A DNA stretch of 64,000 nt, from positions 248,001 through 312,000 of the forward strand of contig NZ_JACJUD010000002.1 in the NCBI RefSeq assembly GCF_014174475.1. Reading direction: 5' to 3'. This DNA is from Aquipseudomonas ullengensis. GTDB lineage: Bacteria > Pseudomonadota > Gammaproteobacteria > Pseudomonadales > Pseudomonadaceae. Position numbers and translations under genes: made by a program. Under the pieces are notes generated by a model. The model did no database searches. It was not told the DNA's origin and saw only the letters and a list, made by a program, of their open reading frames with translations. Positions 9,096 through 17,631 of this stretch are shown one piece after another. The first letter of the stretch is position 1; each line of letters begins with the position of its first letter.

Positions 9096-11326
9096 TAGTC
9101 ACGCTCCAGCGTGCAGGTTGCTTCGGCGACCTGCAACGACTTGCCATTCAGGGATTCGCTGCTTTCCAGGAGGCCGACTTTCCATTCGCCTAGCTCCAGG
9201 GTTGCGCTTTCCACGGGCTTGATCCGCCTGTCCTTGAGTTGCCAGCTGATATCTCCGGCGTCGAGGGTGATGGTCGCCGGATAGAGGGCGTAGAGCATCT
9301 CTTCTCGGCCCAAGATATCCTCGACGACGATATGTATTTCATCTTCACCGTAGGTTGTCTGGCAGTGCTGCTGCTTTGGCGCACGCAGCATGTCGAGCAG
9401 CTTGGCCTGGCGTGGTGCCGTGCTCTCCAGGCGTACGGCCTGGAAATAGGGGTAGTTGCCACCACGGCGGCAGTACCACACGCCATTGTAGGAATGCCAA
9501 CCACTGGATTGTTCGCAGACCAGGCCTTGGTTGTACCAAGCATTGGCCAGCAGTTTGGTGTCCTGGCTGCTGTCGAGCAGTTGTTGTCCGGCCTCCAGTG
9601 CGAGCCCCTGTTCGCCGATTTTCAGGGCTATCAGCGAGAGGTTGCTGAGGATGCGCGGATCATTCGGCGTCGCTTCCCGTGCCAGCAAAAGAGCCCGGTA
9701 GGCCGGTGCGGCGTGGCCTTGGGCGTAGTCCTGTTCGGCCTGCAGGGTCAGTTTTCTGGCTTGTCGTTGCAGTTGCGGCTCATCGGGTACGCGCAGGGTG
9801 TCTTCCAGGTCGGCAACACGTTGCGGGGGAATATTCGGGTTCGGTTCTTTGGCGTCGGCAGCGGTGTGGCGCTTGAGCCAGTCCAGTGGTGTGCCGGTGC
9901 GCGCGTCCGGAAATTCGTGGGTGACAGTCTGGATAAAGGTGGCCGCGCCGTACTCCACCAGTAGCTCGATCAGCTCTGGCGAGGCGTACCGAGCTGCATA
10001 GTGCAGCGCCGTCATGTTGCGGGTATCGAGCCGGTAGGTGCAGGTGTCTTCTGGCCAGATGGTGGTGACATTGGGTTCGGCGCCCTTGGCCAGCAGAATG
10101 CGCGCGGACTCCAACTGGTTGTACTGGGCGGCGTACATCAGGGCAGTCTTGCCGAAAGGATTGGTCTGGTTCGGGTCTGCGCCCTGTTTGAGCAGGTACT
10201 GCAGGGCTTGAGGATGCTGGATGGCAATGCTCAAGTCGCTGAGGGTGCCGCCCAACTGGCGAACGCGCTCAAGAGGCTGGCGCTCAAGGATGGCCTGGCG
10301 CAGGGCAGATTCTTCCTTGGCAAAGGGGCTATAGCCGCTGCTGGGGAAAGCCAAGCCGCTATTGACTGCCGATAGCAATGCGCTGCGAGCGACCTGGCGG
10401 GCCTGTTGCGGTTGCCAGCCGAAGTGGGATTGGTAGAAGTGGGTCATTACTTGGGTGGTCTTCTCGAACTGGGCTTGGTAATCGCGCACTGACTGGAATT
10501 CGGATGTGCCGGTCAGTGCCCATCGACCAAGGTTCTCGCTATTGGTGCGGAACTGGGTTTCCAGCGCCTCGGACGATTGCGCTCGGCTGTATTGGCCCCA
10601 AGGTCGAAACAGTATTTCTGAGAGCGCGCTGGCTCTCATGTCTTTCCGTCGCTCACCTGGACGCAGGGAGCCACAATCACCTTCGCTGGCGGAGATAGAA
10701 CCCAGCGTGGCACTGAGTTGCCCGATCGAGGCGCGCGCGACTTGCAGCGGTGTATCACCCATGTGTTGTTGCTGAGGAGCAATACTTACGCGGCAGACCT
10801 CTTCCCAGCTCAGGTCAGCCTTGAGCTGGTGCAAGTACAGCTTTTCGAGCGGTTGCCACCAGCCGCTGCCACTGCTGAGGACGAAGGCTTGTCGATTGGC
10901 ATCAAGGAATAATCTGGGAGAGGAGCTGCGTGGCGCTGCTTTGTTCAGATCAATGTCAGCTGCCCAGTAAGCATTTTTATGTGCAACGTGGCTGGCGACG
11001 ATTTGCTCCGGCGCGCAGCCACCGCCGCAACCTGGGTGGGCGTAGGTGTTGAAGTAGACTGAGCTGCCATCGGTCAGGAGCAAAGAGGAGTTATATCCGG
11101 TCTGTTCCTGCAAGCCATCCGGTATCAGCTCATCTCTGAGCGACTGGTGACTAAAGAACCCAAGCTCTGCACTGCGCAGCAGACCCGCACAATGCGGACT
11201 GTGGTTTTCCTCCAGCGTCGGCTTGAACCAGGCGTTGCTGAAATCCAGCTCTTCGGGTGGCGGGGCGCTGTCTGCCATTGACAGCGAAGGGAGCAGGAAC
11301 AGGCTGAGTAGCAGGGCGCGGAACAT
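9095..11326 (-). CDS. Exported ankyrin-repeat protein with TPR-like region
   Basis: 743 residues from the ATG at 11326, which has AAGGA about seven bases upstream. The signal peptide is MFRALLLSLFLLPSLSMADS, so the protein should be periplasmic. Residues around 330-470 hold ankyrin repeats: ALQYLLKQGADPNQTNPFGKT, then ALMYAAQYNQLESARILLAKGA, then TALHYAARYASPELIELLVE. A TPR-like helical region follows (AEQDYAQGHAAPAYRALLLA). The first about 300 residues and last about 120 match nothing I recognise, though several cysteines suggest disulfides. An exported ankyrin protein probably binds another envelope protein; the function is unknown. Neighbours give no operon context. Confidence 0.8.
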   Translation of the reverse strand: MFRALLLSLFLLPSLSMADSAPPPEELDFSNAWFKPTLEENHSPHCAGLLRSAELGFFSHQSLRDELIPDGLQEQTGYNSSLLLTDGSSVYFNTYAHPGCGGGCAPEQIVASHVAHKNAYWAADIDLNKAAPRSSSPRLFLDANRQAFVLSSGSGWWQPLEKLYLHQLKADLSWEEVCRVSIAPQQQHMGDTPLQVARASIGQLSATLGSISASEGDCGSLRPGERRKDMRASALSEILFRPWGQYSRAQSSEALETQFRTNSENLGRWALTGTSEFQSVRDYQAQFEKTTQVMTHFYQSHFGWQPQQARQVARSALLSAVNSGLAFPSSGYSPFAKEESALRQAILERQPLERVRQLGGTLSDLSIAIQHPQALQYLLKQGADPNQTNPFGKTALMYAAQYNQLESARILLAKGAEPNVTTIWPEDTCTYRLDTRNMTALHYAARYASPELIELLVEYGAATFIQTVTHEFPDARTGTPLDWLKRHTAADAKEPNPNIPPQRVADLEDTLRVPDEPQLQRQARKLTLQAEQDYAQGHAAPAYRALLLAREATPNDPRILSNLSLIALKIGEQGLALEAGQQLLDSSQDTKLLANAWYNQGLVCEQSSGWHSYNGVWYCRRGGNYPYFQAVRLESTAPRQAKLLDMLRAPKQQHCQTTYGEDEIHIVVEDILGREEMLYALYPATITLDAGDISWQLKDRRIKPVESATLELGEWKVGLLESSESLNGKSLQVAEATCTLERD

Positions 11327-11407
11327 ACGGCATCCTTGTCGCAGGGGCATCCATGAATGAGCCAACCCTAGCCTGTTCCTCGCGCCTGTGCAGGGCTTTT
11401 CACTGCT

Positions 11408-12325
11408 CTACCCGGCGTTGCGCAAGCGCGCCAGATCGCGCACCGGTGGCGCGCCGAACAGGCGGCTGTATTCGCGGCTGAACTGTGAGGGGCTTTCATA
11501 GCCGACGCGGTAGCCGGCGGCCGAGACGTCGAGGTTTTCGCAGAGCATCAGGCGCCGTGCTTCCTGCAGGCGTAGCTGTTTCTGGTACTGCAGCGGGCTC
11601 ATCGCGGTGACGGCCTTGAAGCGGTGGTGCAGGGTGGAGGCACTGAGGTTGGCCACCCTGGCCAGTTCCTCGATGCGCAGCGGCGCGTCGTAGTGCTGGT
11701 TCAGCCATTCGATGGCGCGGTTGACCCGGTGCGCCTGGCTGTCGGCGGTGGCGATATCGCGCAGCAGTTGGCCTTGCGGGCTGCACAGCAGGCGATAGAG
11801 GATTTCGCGCTGGATCAGCGGGGCGAGCATGGCGATGTCACGCGGGGTATCGAGCAGGCGCACCAGGCGCAGGATGGCGTCGAGCATGGCGCCGTCCAGG
11901 CAGTCGACATGGATACCGCGACCGCTGCTCAGGCTGGGCACACCGATGGGGCCGGCTTCGGCGATCAGCTTGCCGATCTCACCGGGGTCGATATCCAGGC
12001 GCAGGCTCAGGTACGGCTGCTGCGGCGAGGCTTCGGTGACCTGGCCGGTGACCGGCAGTGCGACGCTGGCCACCAGGTAGGTGAGCGGGTCGTAGGTGTA
12101 CGTCTCGTCCTCTAATCGCACCACTTTCTGCCCCTGGGCAATGATGCACAGCGCCGGCTGGTACAGCGTGTGGGTGATGGCCGACGGCTGGGTGCTGCGA
12201 AACAGGGCCAGTGGGCCGATGGCCGACAGGGTCAGGCCTTCCTGCGGGGTCAGGCGGGCGATCAGCTCGGCCAGGTCCTGGCGGCGCTGCGGGTTGTCGA
12301 CATCACTGGGGCTGTTCGGGTGCAT
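11408..12325 (-). CDS. AraC-family regulator with AraC_N domain
   Basis: 305 residues from the ATG at 12325, which has AGGAGAG eight bases upstream; the frame extends to 12451, but the extra N-terminus looks spurious. The N-terminal half has the AraC_N pattern seen in YqhC-like regulators (YQPALCIIAQGQKVVRLED, then DPLTYLVASVALPV). The C-terminal half is the double helix-turn-helix (RIEELARVANLSASTLHHRF, YESPSQFSREYSRLFG). YqhC relatives respond to reactive aldehydes in E. coli; whether this one does is untested. It is divergent from an ABM-domain gene across about 300 bases. Confidence 0.9.
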   Translation of the reverse strand: MHPNSPSDVDNPQRRQDLAELIARLTPQEGLTLSAIGPLALFRSTQPSAITHTLYQPALCIIAQGQKVVRLEDETYTYDPLTYLVASVALPVTGQVTEASPQQPYLSLRLDIDPGEIGKLIAEAGPIGVPSLSSGRGIHVDCLDGAMLDAILRLVRLLDTPRDIAMLAPLIQREILYRLLCSPQGQLLRDIATADSQAHRVNRAIEWLNQHYDAPLRIEELARVANLSASTLHHRFKAVTAMSPLQYQKQLRLQEARRLMLCENLDVSAAGYRVGYESPSQFSREYSRLFGAPPVRDLARLRNAG

Positions 12326-12629
12326 GGCCGGCACTCTCCTGCAAGGTATGGCCTGGAGCTTACGCCGGGTGCGCCGGCAAATCCTGTGGCGGCAGTAAAG
12401 CGAGCAGGATTGGGCAAGTGAATGACAGGTTTGGGTCAGTGGCTTGCGCAAATGTGTCAGAGCATTTCGCCTGTCTATTGGCTTTGCTCGGTATGGCGCT
12501 GGTGAGTTTCACAGGATCAGGCAAGTCATCCGCAGGATCTGATTACCCCTGAACAACCACTGGCGGGCATGCTCTGTCCTGCCGCGCCGCCGCTGCACGG
12601 CCTGTTTCAACCTACCGGGAGCGATCACC
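12326..12629. other. Divergent intergenic region between the AraC and ABM genes
   Basis: 304 bases with no gene. It must hold promoters for both flanking genes. I see GGGAGCGATCACC before the ABM start and AGGAGAG before the araC start, but no clear palindrome that I would call the operator. Confidence 0.5.
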
Positions 12630-12929
12630 ATGAACGATGCCATTGTCAGCCTGGCCAGCTTCCAGGCGAGCGCTGGCCACAGTGAAGAGCTGGGGCTGCG
12701 GCTGGGCGAGTTGCTGCTGCGTGCGCGGCTGGATGCTACCTGCCTGGGTTGTGAGCTGCTGCATGACGCGCAGCAACCGCAGTGCTGGCAGCTGCGTGGG
12801 CAGTGGTGCTCGGAGCAGGCGCTGCACAGTCACCTGCAACTGCCGCATATGCAGTTGCTTGGTGGGTTAGTGGCCGGTGGGTTGGTGCAGCAGATGGAGA
12901 TGCGGGTCGAGCCGGCGCTGGCTGGTTGA
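12630..12929 (+). CDS. Small ABM-like protein (putative quinol monooxygenase fold)
   Basis: 99 residues. The pattern of a small dimeric alpha+beta barrel is visible: a first strand IVSLASFQASAG, a helix HSEELGLRLGELLLRAR, CLGCELLHDAQQP, then WCSEQALHSHLQLPHMQLL. This is the layout of antibiotic-biosynthesis monooxygenase (ABM) proteins such as YgiN, but conservation is weak. GGGAGCG precedes the ATG. Being divergent from the AraC regulator, it may be its target. The reaction is unknown. Confidence 0.65.
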   Translation: MNDAIVSLASFQASAGHSEELGLRLGELLLRARLDATCLGCELLHDAQQPQCWQLRGQWCSEQALHSHLQLPHMQLLGGLVAGGLVQQMEMRVEPALAG

Positions 12930-12946
12930 AGCCGGCGCCGAAGTGG

Positions 12947-13243
12947 TCAGCCGCAGCTCAGGCGAATGATGCTGTCGCCATCGTCGATGTCGATGTTCAG
13001 CCGCTGCGAGTTGTAGTCCAGGGTCACCGGCTGGTTGGGCGTGGTGACGCGCAGGAAATTGGCCCCGGCCTTGGCGCGTGCTTCTTCGGCCAGTTCGCTG
13101 GTGATCCGCTTGCCGGTCAGGTTCTGTACGGCTTCGGCGTTGCAGGTGCCATCACCCTGGGTTTCCGGCGCTTGCGGTTCGCTGGCACAGGCGGCCAGCA
13201 GGGCGCTGGCGAGCAGGGCGGCGGCGGGCAGTAGACGGTTCAT
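12947..13243 (-). CDS. I78-family peptidase inhibitor lipoprotein
   Basis: 98 residues. The signal peptide ends in a lipobox, LLAAC, giving a lipidated Cys19. The mature domain (CNAEAVQNLTGKRITSELAEEA, then RVTTPNQPVTLDYNSQRLNI) is that of the inhibitor I78 family, small proteins related to a serine-protease inhibitor from Aspergillus. It is expected at the periplasmic face of the envelope, perhaps protecting against stray proteolysis. The protease target is unknown. Two remaining cysteines (first of the domain, and last-but-one residue) could form a disulfide. Confidence 0.85.
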   Translation of the reverse strand: MNRLLPAAALLASALLAACASEPQAPETQGDGTCNAEAVQNLTGKRITSELAEEARAKAGANFLRVTTPNQPVTLDYNSQRLNIDIDDGDSIIRLSCG

Positions 13244-13350
13244 GGGGCTTCCTTGTCGGCAGTGGGACGAGTGTCCACGTTGCCATCGTCAGCGCTTGCA
13301 GGCAACCGGCAGGGGATTGTGCGGGGTGCTCTGGGGCGGCGTATGTACCT

Positions 13351-14271
13351 CTACGCCGACGCATGCTCCGTTGCCACCTGCTGGATCTGCTGACGCAGCC
13401 AGCGGCGCAGGCGATCGGCGTCGGTGCGCTCATGCCAGATCTGCATCACCTCGACCCGCGGCAGCTCCAGCGGCAGGGCATGCAGGCGCAGTTCGGCGTC
13501 GCGCGCCACGGCCTCCTCGGCCACCGAGCGCAGGCAGGTCAGCAACATGCTCGAGCCGCGTACCAGGCGGGTCGGGGCGATGAAGCTGGCCAGCCCGGCG
13601 GCGATCCGCCGCGTGAGCCCGCGCGCTTCCAGGGCACGATCGACCAGGCCGTTGAGGTCTCCGGTGAGGGTGGTCAGCAGGTGTTCGCAGGCGAGGAAAG
13701 CGTCCAGATTGAGGCCGTCGGCCAGTAGCGGGTTGTCGTGGGCGGCCAGCACCACGAAGTCTTCGCTGAGCAGGCGCTGTTGATGGAAGGTGTCCGGCAG
13801 GTTGGCGAAGAAACCGGCGATGGCCAGGTCGCAGGTTCCTTTTTCCAGTTCCTCGCGGGGCAGCAGGCCACGGGTGTTGTGGGTGATCAGCACCAGCTCC
13901 GGGGCCTGGGCGCGAATGTGCGGCAGCAGGCGCGGCAACAGGGTCTGCTCGATGTAGTCGGTGGTGTAGAGGTGGATGCGCTCGGCGCGGGCGAGGAAGT
14001 CGCGGCCTTCGCAGAGGTCGTAGAAGGCCTGCATGTCCTCCACCAGGCGCTGCACTAGTGGCGCCAGCTCGTGGGCGCGCGGCGTCGGGGTAAGGCCGCG
14101 CGGGGCGCGGACGAACAGCGGGTCGCCGAACTCGTGGCGCAGCTTGTTCAGCTTGTGGCTCAGCGCCGGCTGGCTGAGGGCCATGCGCGTGGCGGCCAGG
14201 GAGGCGTTGCGTTCCTGGTAGACCACATGGAAGACCAGCAGCAGGTTGAGGTCCTTGTTGGTGATATTCAC
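13351..14271 (-). CDS. LysR-family transcriptional regulator
   Basis: 306 residues. The N-terminal winged helix-turn-helix is typical (DLNLLLVFHVVYQERNASLA, then LSQPALSHKLNKLR, DPLFVRAPRGLTPT), followed by a LysR substrate domain. The start codon is GTG at 14271; no good ribosome site is visible, but the family alignment needs this start. It is divergent from the DJ-1/PfpI-VOC unit and is the obvious candidate to control it. NodD-like N-terminus (MNITNKDLNLLLVF) places it in the broad NodD/PcpR-like group. Confidence 0.92.
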   Translation of the reverse strand: MNITNKDLNLLLVFHVVYQERNASLAATRMALSQPALSHKLNKLRHEFGDPLFVRAPRGLTPTPRAHELAPLVQRLVEDMQAFYDLCEGRDFLARAERIHLYTTDYIEQTLLPRLLPHIRAQAPELVLITHNTRGLLPREELEKGTCDLAIAGFFANLPDTFHQQRLLSEDFVVLAAHDNPLLADGLNLDAFLACEHLLTTLTGDLNGLVDRALEARGLTRRIAAGLASFIAPTRLVRGSSMLLTCLRSVAEEAVARDAELRLHALPLELPRVEVMQIWHERTDADRLRRWLRQQIQQVATEHASA

Positions 14272-14296
14272 TATTTGGATACCAGAAATAGAGTCT

Positions 14297-14310
14297 TTCG
14301 AATTATCGAA
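14297..14310. promoter_or_regulatory. Possible LysR binding palindrome
   Basis: TTCGAATTATCGAA lies midway between the divergent lysR and DJ-1 genes: arms TTCGA and TCGAA around ATTA. The position suits a LysR recognition site, but the assignment is inference from context. Confidence 0.35.
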
Positions 14311-14388
14311 TCATAGCGGTGCTTCTAAGATGCCCACCACCCAGGCAGCAATCCTGTTGCCACTGAATCTGCTCGCGGAGGCATTGCC

Positions 14389-15234
14389 ATGAAGACGCCC
14401 AACCTGATCACCCTGGCCCTGCTCGGCACCCTCGCCAGTGGCGCCGCCTTGGCCGGCGAAAGCCAAGGCCGAGTGCTGGTGCTGTTGTCCAGCGAGAACC
14501 AGCTGGCACTCAAGGACGGCAAGCAATACCCCACCGGCTACTACCTCAACGAGTTCGGCGTGCCGGCTGACCAGCTGCTCAAGGCCGGCTATGAGCTGGT
14601 GCTGGTAACGCCCAGGGGCAATGCGCCGAGCATGGACAAGACCTCGCTCGACCCGATGTACTTCGGCGGCGATGCGGCCGAGATGCAGCGCATCCAGAAG
14701 GTGGTGGCTGGCATTGCCGGGATCGACGACAGCCTGTCGCTGCAGGAGGTGCTGGCTGGCGATCTCGATCAATATGGCGGCCTGTTGATCCCTGGTGGCC
14801 ATGCGCCGCTGATCGACCTGGCCAACAACCCGCAGGTCGGCGCACTGCTCCAGCATTTCCACCAGGCTGGCAAGCCGACCGCCGCCATCTGCCACGGGCC
14901 GATTGCGCTGCTCTCGGCGCAGGCCGATCCACAGGGCTACGAGGCGGCGCTGGCGCGCGGTGAGCGGCCGGCGGCGCGCGACTGGACCTACCAGGGCTAT
15001 CGCATGACCATCTTCTCCGAGCCGGAGGAAGTGCAGTTCGAGTCCTCGCTCAAGGGCGACAAGATTCGCTACTACCCGGGCCAGGCGATGAGCGCGGCCG
15101 GTGGCGAGCTGCAGTACGCCGAAGCCTGGAAACCCAACGTAGTGGTCGATCGCGAGCTGATCACCGGGCAGAATCCGTTTTCCGACCATGCCCTGGCCAA
15201 AACGCTGATCAACAAGCTGCAGGCCCGGGACTAG
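14389..15234 (+). CDS. Exported DJ-1/PfpI-family protein (type 1 glutamine amidotransferase fold)
   Basis: 281 residues. A signal peptide (MKTPNLITLALLGTLASGAALA) indicates export to the periplasm. The DJ-1/PfpI domain is clear: GYELVLVTPRGN, GGLLIPGGHAPLIDL, and the nucleophile elbow AAICHGPIALL with Cys168. Relatives include Hsp31-like chaperones, glyoxalase III and isonitrile hydratases; residues alone do not choose between them. It is followed 16 bases later by a glyoxalase-I-like gene and is divergent from a LysR regulator, so a role with reactive carbonyls is plausible. Confidence 0.85.
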   Translation: MKTPNLITLALLGTLASGAALAGESQGRVLVLLSSENQLALKDGKQYPTGYYLNEFGVPADQLLKAGYELVLVTPRGNAPSMDKTSLDPMYFGGDAAEMQRIQKVVAGIAGIDDSLSLQEVLAGDLDQYGGLLIPGGHAPLIDLANNPQVGALLQHFHQAGKPTAAICHGPIALLSAQADPQGYEAALARGERPAARDWTYQGYRMTIFSEPEEVQFESSLKGDKIRYYPGQAMSAAGGELQYAEAWKPNVVVDRELITGQNPFSDHALAKTLINKLQARD

Positions 15235-15250
15235 CCAAGAGGAATAATCG

Positions 15251-15670
15251 ATGAAGTACCTGCACACCATGGTGCGCGTCAGCGACCTGGACGCCTCGCT
15301 GCGTTTCTACCGCGATGCCCTGGGGCTGAACGTGGTCAAGCAGCGCGAATACCCGCAGGGGCGTTTCACCCTGGTCTACCTGGCCGCGCCGGGCGACGAG
15401 GATGCCCAGGTCGAGCTGACCTACAACTGGGACAGCGAGGACTACGGCGGCGCGCGCAACTTCGGCCACTTGGCTTATGCGGTGGATGACATCTACGCGC
15501 TGTGCCAGCGGCTGCAGGAGCACGGCGTGACCATCAACCGCCCGCCGCGTGACGGCCACATGGCCTTCGTGCGCTCGCCAGACAATATCTCCATCGAGCT
15601 GCTGCAGGCCGGCGAACCGCTGGCGCCCCAGGAGCCGTGGCTGTCCATGGGCAACACCGGCTCCTGGTAA
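15251..15670 (+). CDS. VOC-family protein, GloA-like lactoylglutathione lyase
   Basis: 139 residues, the size of Ni-type bacterial glyoxalase I. The four expected metal ligands are present: His5, Glu55 (VELTYN), His73 (FGHLAYAVDD) and Glu116 (ISIELLQ). The enzyme class isomerises the glutathione hemithioacetal of methylglyoxal to S-lactoylglutathione in the cytoplasm. It lies 16 bases after the DJ-1 gene with AAGAGGAAT before its ATG, so the two are co-transcribed. Pseudomonas strains often carry more than one gloA, so the paralogue cannot be named. Confidence 0.9.
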   Translation: MKYLHTMVRVSDLDASLRFYRDALGLNVVKQREYPQGRFTLVYLAAPGDEDAQVELTYNWDSEDYGGARNFGHLAYAVDDIYALCQRLQEHGVTINRPPRDGHMAFVRSPDNISIELLQAGEPLAPQEPWLSMGNTGSW

Positions 15671-15682
15671 TGCCGGGGGACT

Positions 15683-15763
15683 AGAACCTGCTCAAAGTCT
15701 GCTGCGCGTCGGCCATGCTGCGTTGAAATCGGGCTCTAGCTCGCGAGACTTTGAGCAGGTTCT
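15683..15763. repeat. Small palindromic element with 18-bp perfect terminal inverted repeats
   Basis: Left end AGAACCTGCTCAAAGTCT (15683-15700) is exactly repeated in inverse at 15746-15763, around 45 bases that contain GGCCATGCTGCGTTGAAATC. The last base forms part of the TGA stop of the flanking minus-strand oxidoreductase. A related element with similar ends and a similar internal GGCCATACGGCGTTAAAAAC lies at 20866-21007. It may double as a bidirectional terminator. Confidence 0.7.
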
Positions 15764-16992
15764 CAGCCTGCGGCCATCAGGCGCTTGTACAGGCGGGTGC
15801 GGCGGGCGATCTTCAGTTGCTCCGATAGCAGCGCGCGCAGCGGCGAGACGTTTGGCTTGGGCTGGTCGCCACGGCTGAGGCGGCGCATCTGGAACTTCAC
15901 CGTGGCCATGTAGGCCAGCGAGGCCAGGGCTTTCTGCTTCCAGCGGATTGGCGCCAGCTCGGCGCTGACCTGCCGCTCACCCGCCTGCCAGCGGCGCGGC
16001 AGGTTGGGTTCGATGGCCAGGGCGGTGGCGATGCCGGCCATGGCCACGCCACTTTCCAGTACCTGCTCGACCACCGGTAGACGGCGGATACCGCCGGTGA
16101 CCATCACCGGCATCTTCGCCGCTGCGGCGATCTCGCCGGCGAATTCGAGGAAGTAGGCCTCGCGCGCCAGGGTCCGGCCGTCGCGCGCGTCGCCCTGCAT
16201 GGCCGGCGCCTCGTAGCTACCGCCGGACAGCTCGACCAGGTCGACCGAAAGCTCGTTGAGCATCTGCACCACGCGCTTGGCGTCGGCACCATCGAAGCCG
16301 CCGCGCTGGAAGTCCGCCGAGTTGAGTTTGACCGCCACGCAGAAGCCCGGCGCCACCGCAGCGCGCACGGCCTTGACCACTTCCAGCAGCAGGCGCGCAC
16401 GGTTCTCCAGTGAGCCGCCCCAGCTGTCGGTGCGCTTGTTGCTCAGCGGCGAGAGGAACTGGCTGAGCAGATAGCCGTGCGCCGCATGGATCTGCACGCC
16501 AGTGAAGCCGGCCTGTTCGGCCAGTTGCGCGGTGCGCGTGAAGCGCTGGATCAGGCCGCCGATTTCCTCGTCGCTGAGCGCCTTGGGTACGGGGAACATC
16601 TTCGACAGGCCGCCCAGCTCCAGGGCCACGGCCGACGGGGCGACGGTCTGCTGGCCGAGGTTGGCTTGCATCTGCCGGCCGGGATGGTTGATCTGCATCC
16701 AGAACTGCGCGCCCTGGGCACGGCCGATGCGCGCCCACTCGCGGAACTTGTCCAGCTGGCGATCGTCTTCCAGCACCACGCCGCCGGGGCCGGTCATGGC
16801 GCGGCGGTCGACCATCACGTTGCCGGTCAGCAGCAGCCCGGCGCCGCCTTCGGCCCAGGCCTGGTACAGGCGCAGCAGCTCGGCGGACGGGCCCTGGCTG
16901 GCGTCGGCCAGGTTCTCTTCCATCGCCGCCTTGGCGATGCGGTTGGCGACGGTGGTGCCGTTGGGCAGTTGCAGCGGTTGGAAGGCAGTCAT
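15763..16992 (-). CDS. Old yellow enzyme-type NADH:flavin oxidoreductase
   Basis: 409 residues from the ATG at 16992 (GGAG about eight bases upstream). It is a FMN-binding TIM barrel of the OYE family: LPNGTTVANRIAKAAMEEN at the start, GVQIHAAHGYLLSQFLSPLSNKR with the His-x-x-His substrate site, DSWGGSLENRAR, and VMVTGGIRRLPVVEQVL. These enzymes reduce activated C=C bonds or nitro groups with NAD(P)H in the cytoplasm. Divergent from it, across a perfect palindrome, is a MerR regulator, which is probably its controller. The natural substrate is unknown. Confidence 0.92.
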   Translation of the reverse strand: MTAFQPLQLPNGTTVANRIAKAAMEENLADASQGPSAELLRLYQAWAEGGAGLLLTGNVMVDRRAMTGPGGVVLEDDRQLDKFREWARIGRAQGAQFWMQINHPGRQMQANLGQQTVAPSAVALELGGLSKMFPVPKALSDEEIGGLIQRFTRTAQLAEQAGFTGVQIHAAHGYLLSQFLSPLSNKRTDSWGGSLENRARLLLEVVKAVRAAVAPGFCVAVKLNSADFQRGGFDGADAKRVVQMLNELSVDLVELSGGSYEAPAMQGDARDGRTLAREAYFLEFAGEIAAAAKMPVMVTGGIRRLPVVEQVLESGVAMAGIATALAIEPNLPRRWQAGERQVSAELAPIRWKQKALASLAYMATVKFQMRRLSRGDQPKPNVSPLRALLSEQLKIARRTRLYKRLMAAG

Positions 16993-17030
16993 GACGTACT
17001 CCGGGGGTAGCAGATGGAGCAAGCCTAAGG

Positions 17031-17046
17031 TTAAAGTCAACTTTAA
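17031..17046. promoter_or_regulatory. MerR-type operator between the OYE and MerR genes
   Basis: TTAAAGT and ACTTTAA are separated by CA. On the minus strand the site overlaps TTGACT, a good -35 box for the OYE gene. This arrangement, an inverted repeat over the promoter, is how MerR-family proteins work. No other strong promoter is visible in the gap. Confidence 0.6.
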
Positions 17047-17070
17047 GGTCAATAGCCGTGAGTGAGAAAA

Positions 17071-17487
17071 ATGAAAATAGGTGAGCTGGCCAATCGTTCG
17101 GGCCTGGCGCCATCGCGCATCCGCTTCTACGAAGCCAGCGGGCTGATCGCCGCGCAGCGTCAGGCCAATGGCTATCGCGAGTACCCGGAGCAGACGGTGC
17201 AGATCCTCAACATCATCACCGGCGCCCAGCAGTCGGGGTTCAGCCTGGAAGAAATCCGCCGCCTGCTACCCAGCAGCGAGCAGCAGGGCTGGCCCCACGA
17301 CGAGTTGCTGGTCAGCCTGCAGCGCAAGGTTGGCGAGATTGAGGTCATGCAGCAGCGCCTGGCGCAGAACAAGGCGCACTTGCTGAGCATCATCGCCGGC
17401 ATCGAAGGCAAGCCGGAAGGCATGTCGTGCCAGGTCAACGCCGAGCGGGTGCTGGCCAATCTGCGTGATACACGTGAAGCCGACTAG
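17071..17487 (+). CDS. MerR-family transcriptional regulator
   Basis: 138 residues. The N-terminal helix-turn-helix and wing are typical (MKIGELANRSGLAPSRIRFY, EASGLIAAQRQANGYREY), followed by a coiled-coil dimer helix (residues about 80-115). The start could be GTG at 17062, but ATG at 17071 gives the classic MKIGELA beginning. The C-terminus has a single cysteine and none of the paired cysteines of metal- or redox-sensing MerR proteins, so an organic ligand is more likely. Divergent from the OYE gene. Confidence 0.9.
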   Translation: MKIGELANRSGLAPSRIRFYEASGLIAAQRQANGYREYPEQTVQILNIITGAQQSGFSLEEIRRLLPSSEQQGWPHDELLVSLQRKVGEIEVMQQRLAQNKAHLLSIIAGIEGKPEGMSCQVNAERVLANLRDTREAD

Positions 17488-17631
17488 GCATGCGGGTTTG
17501 CCATCGCCAGGACATATTCGGCAAGCACTCGGGATTTGCTCGGCGCCTTCGATAGGAGTAATAGATGGGGTGCTGAACCTCGATGGCGGCAACGCCTCGA
17601 ACGAACACCCCAAGCAAAATGAGGAAGCCTT

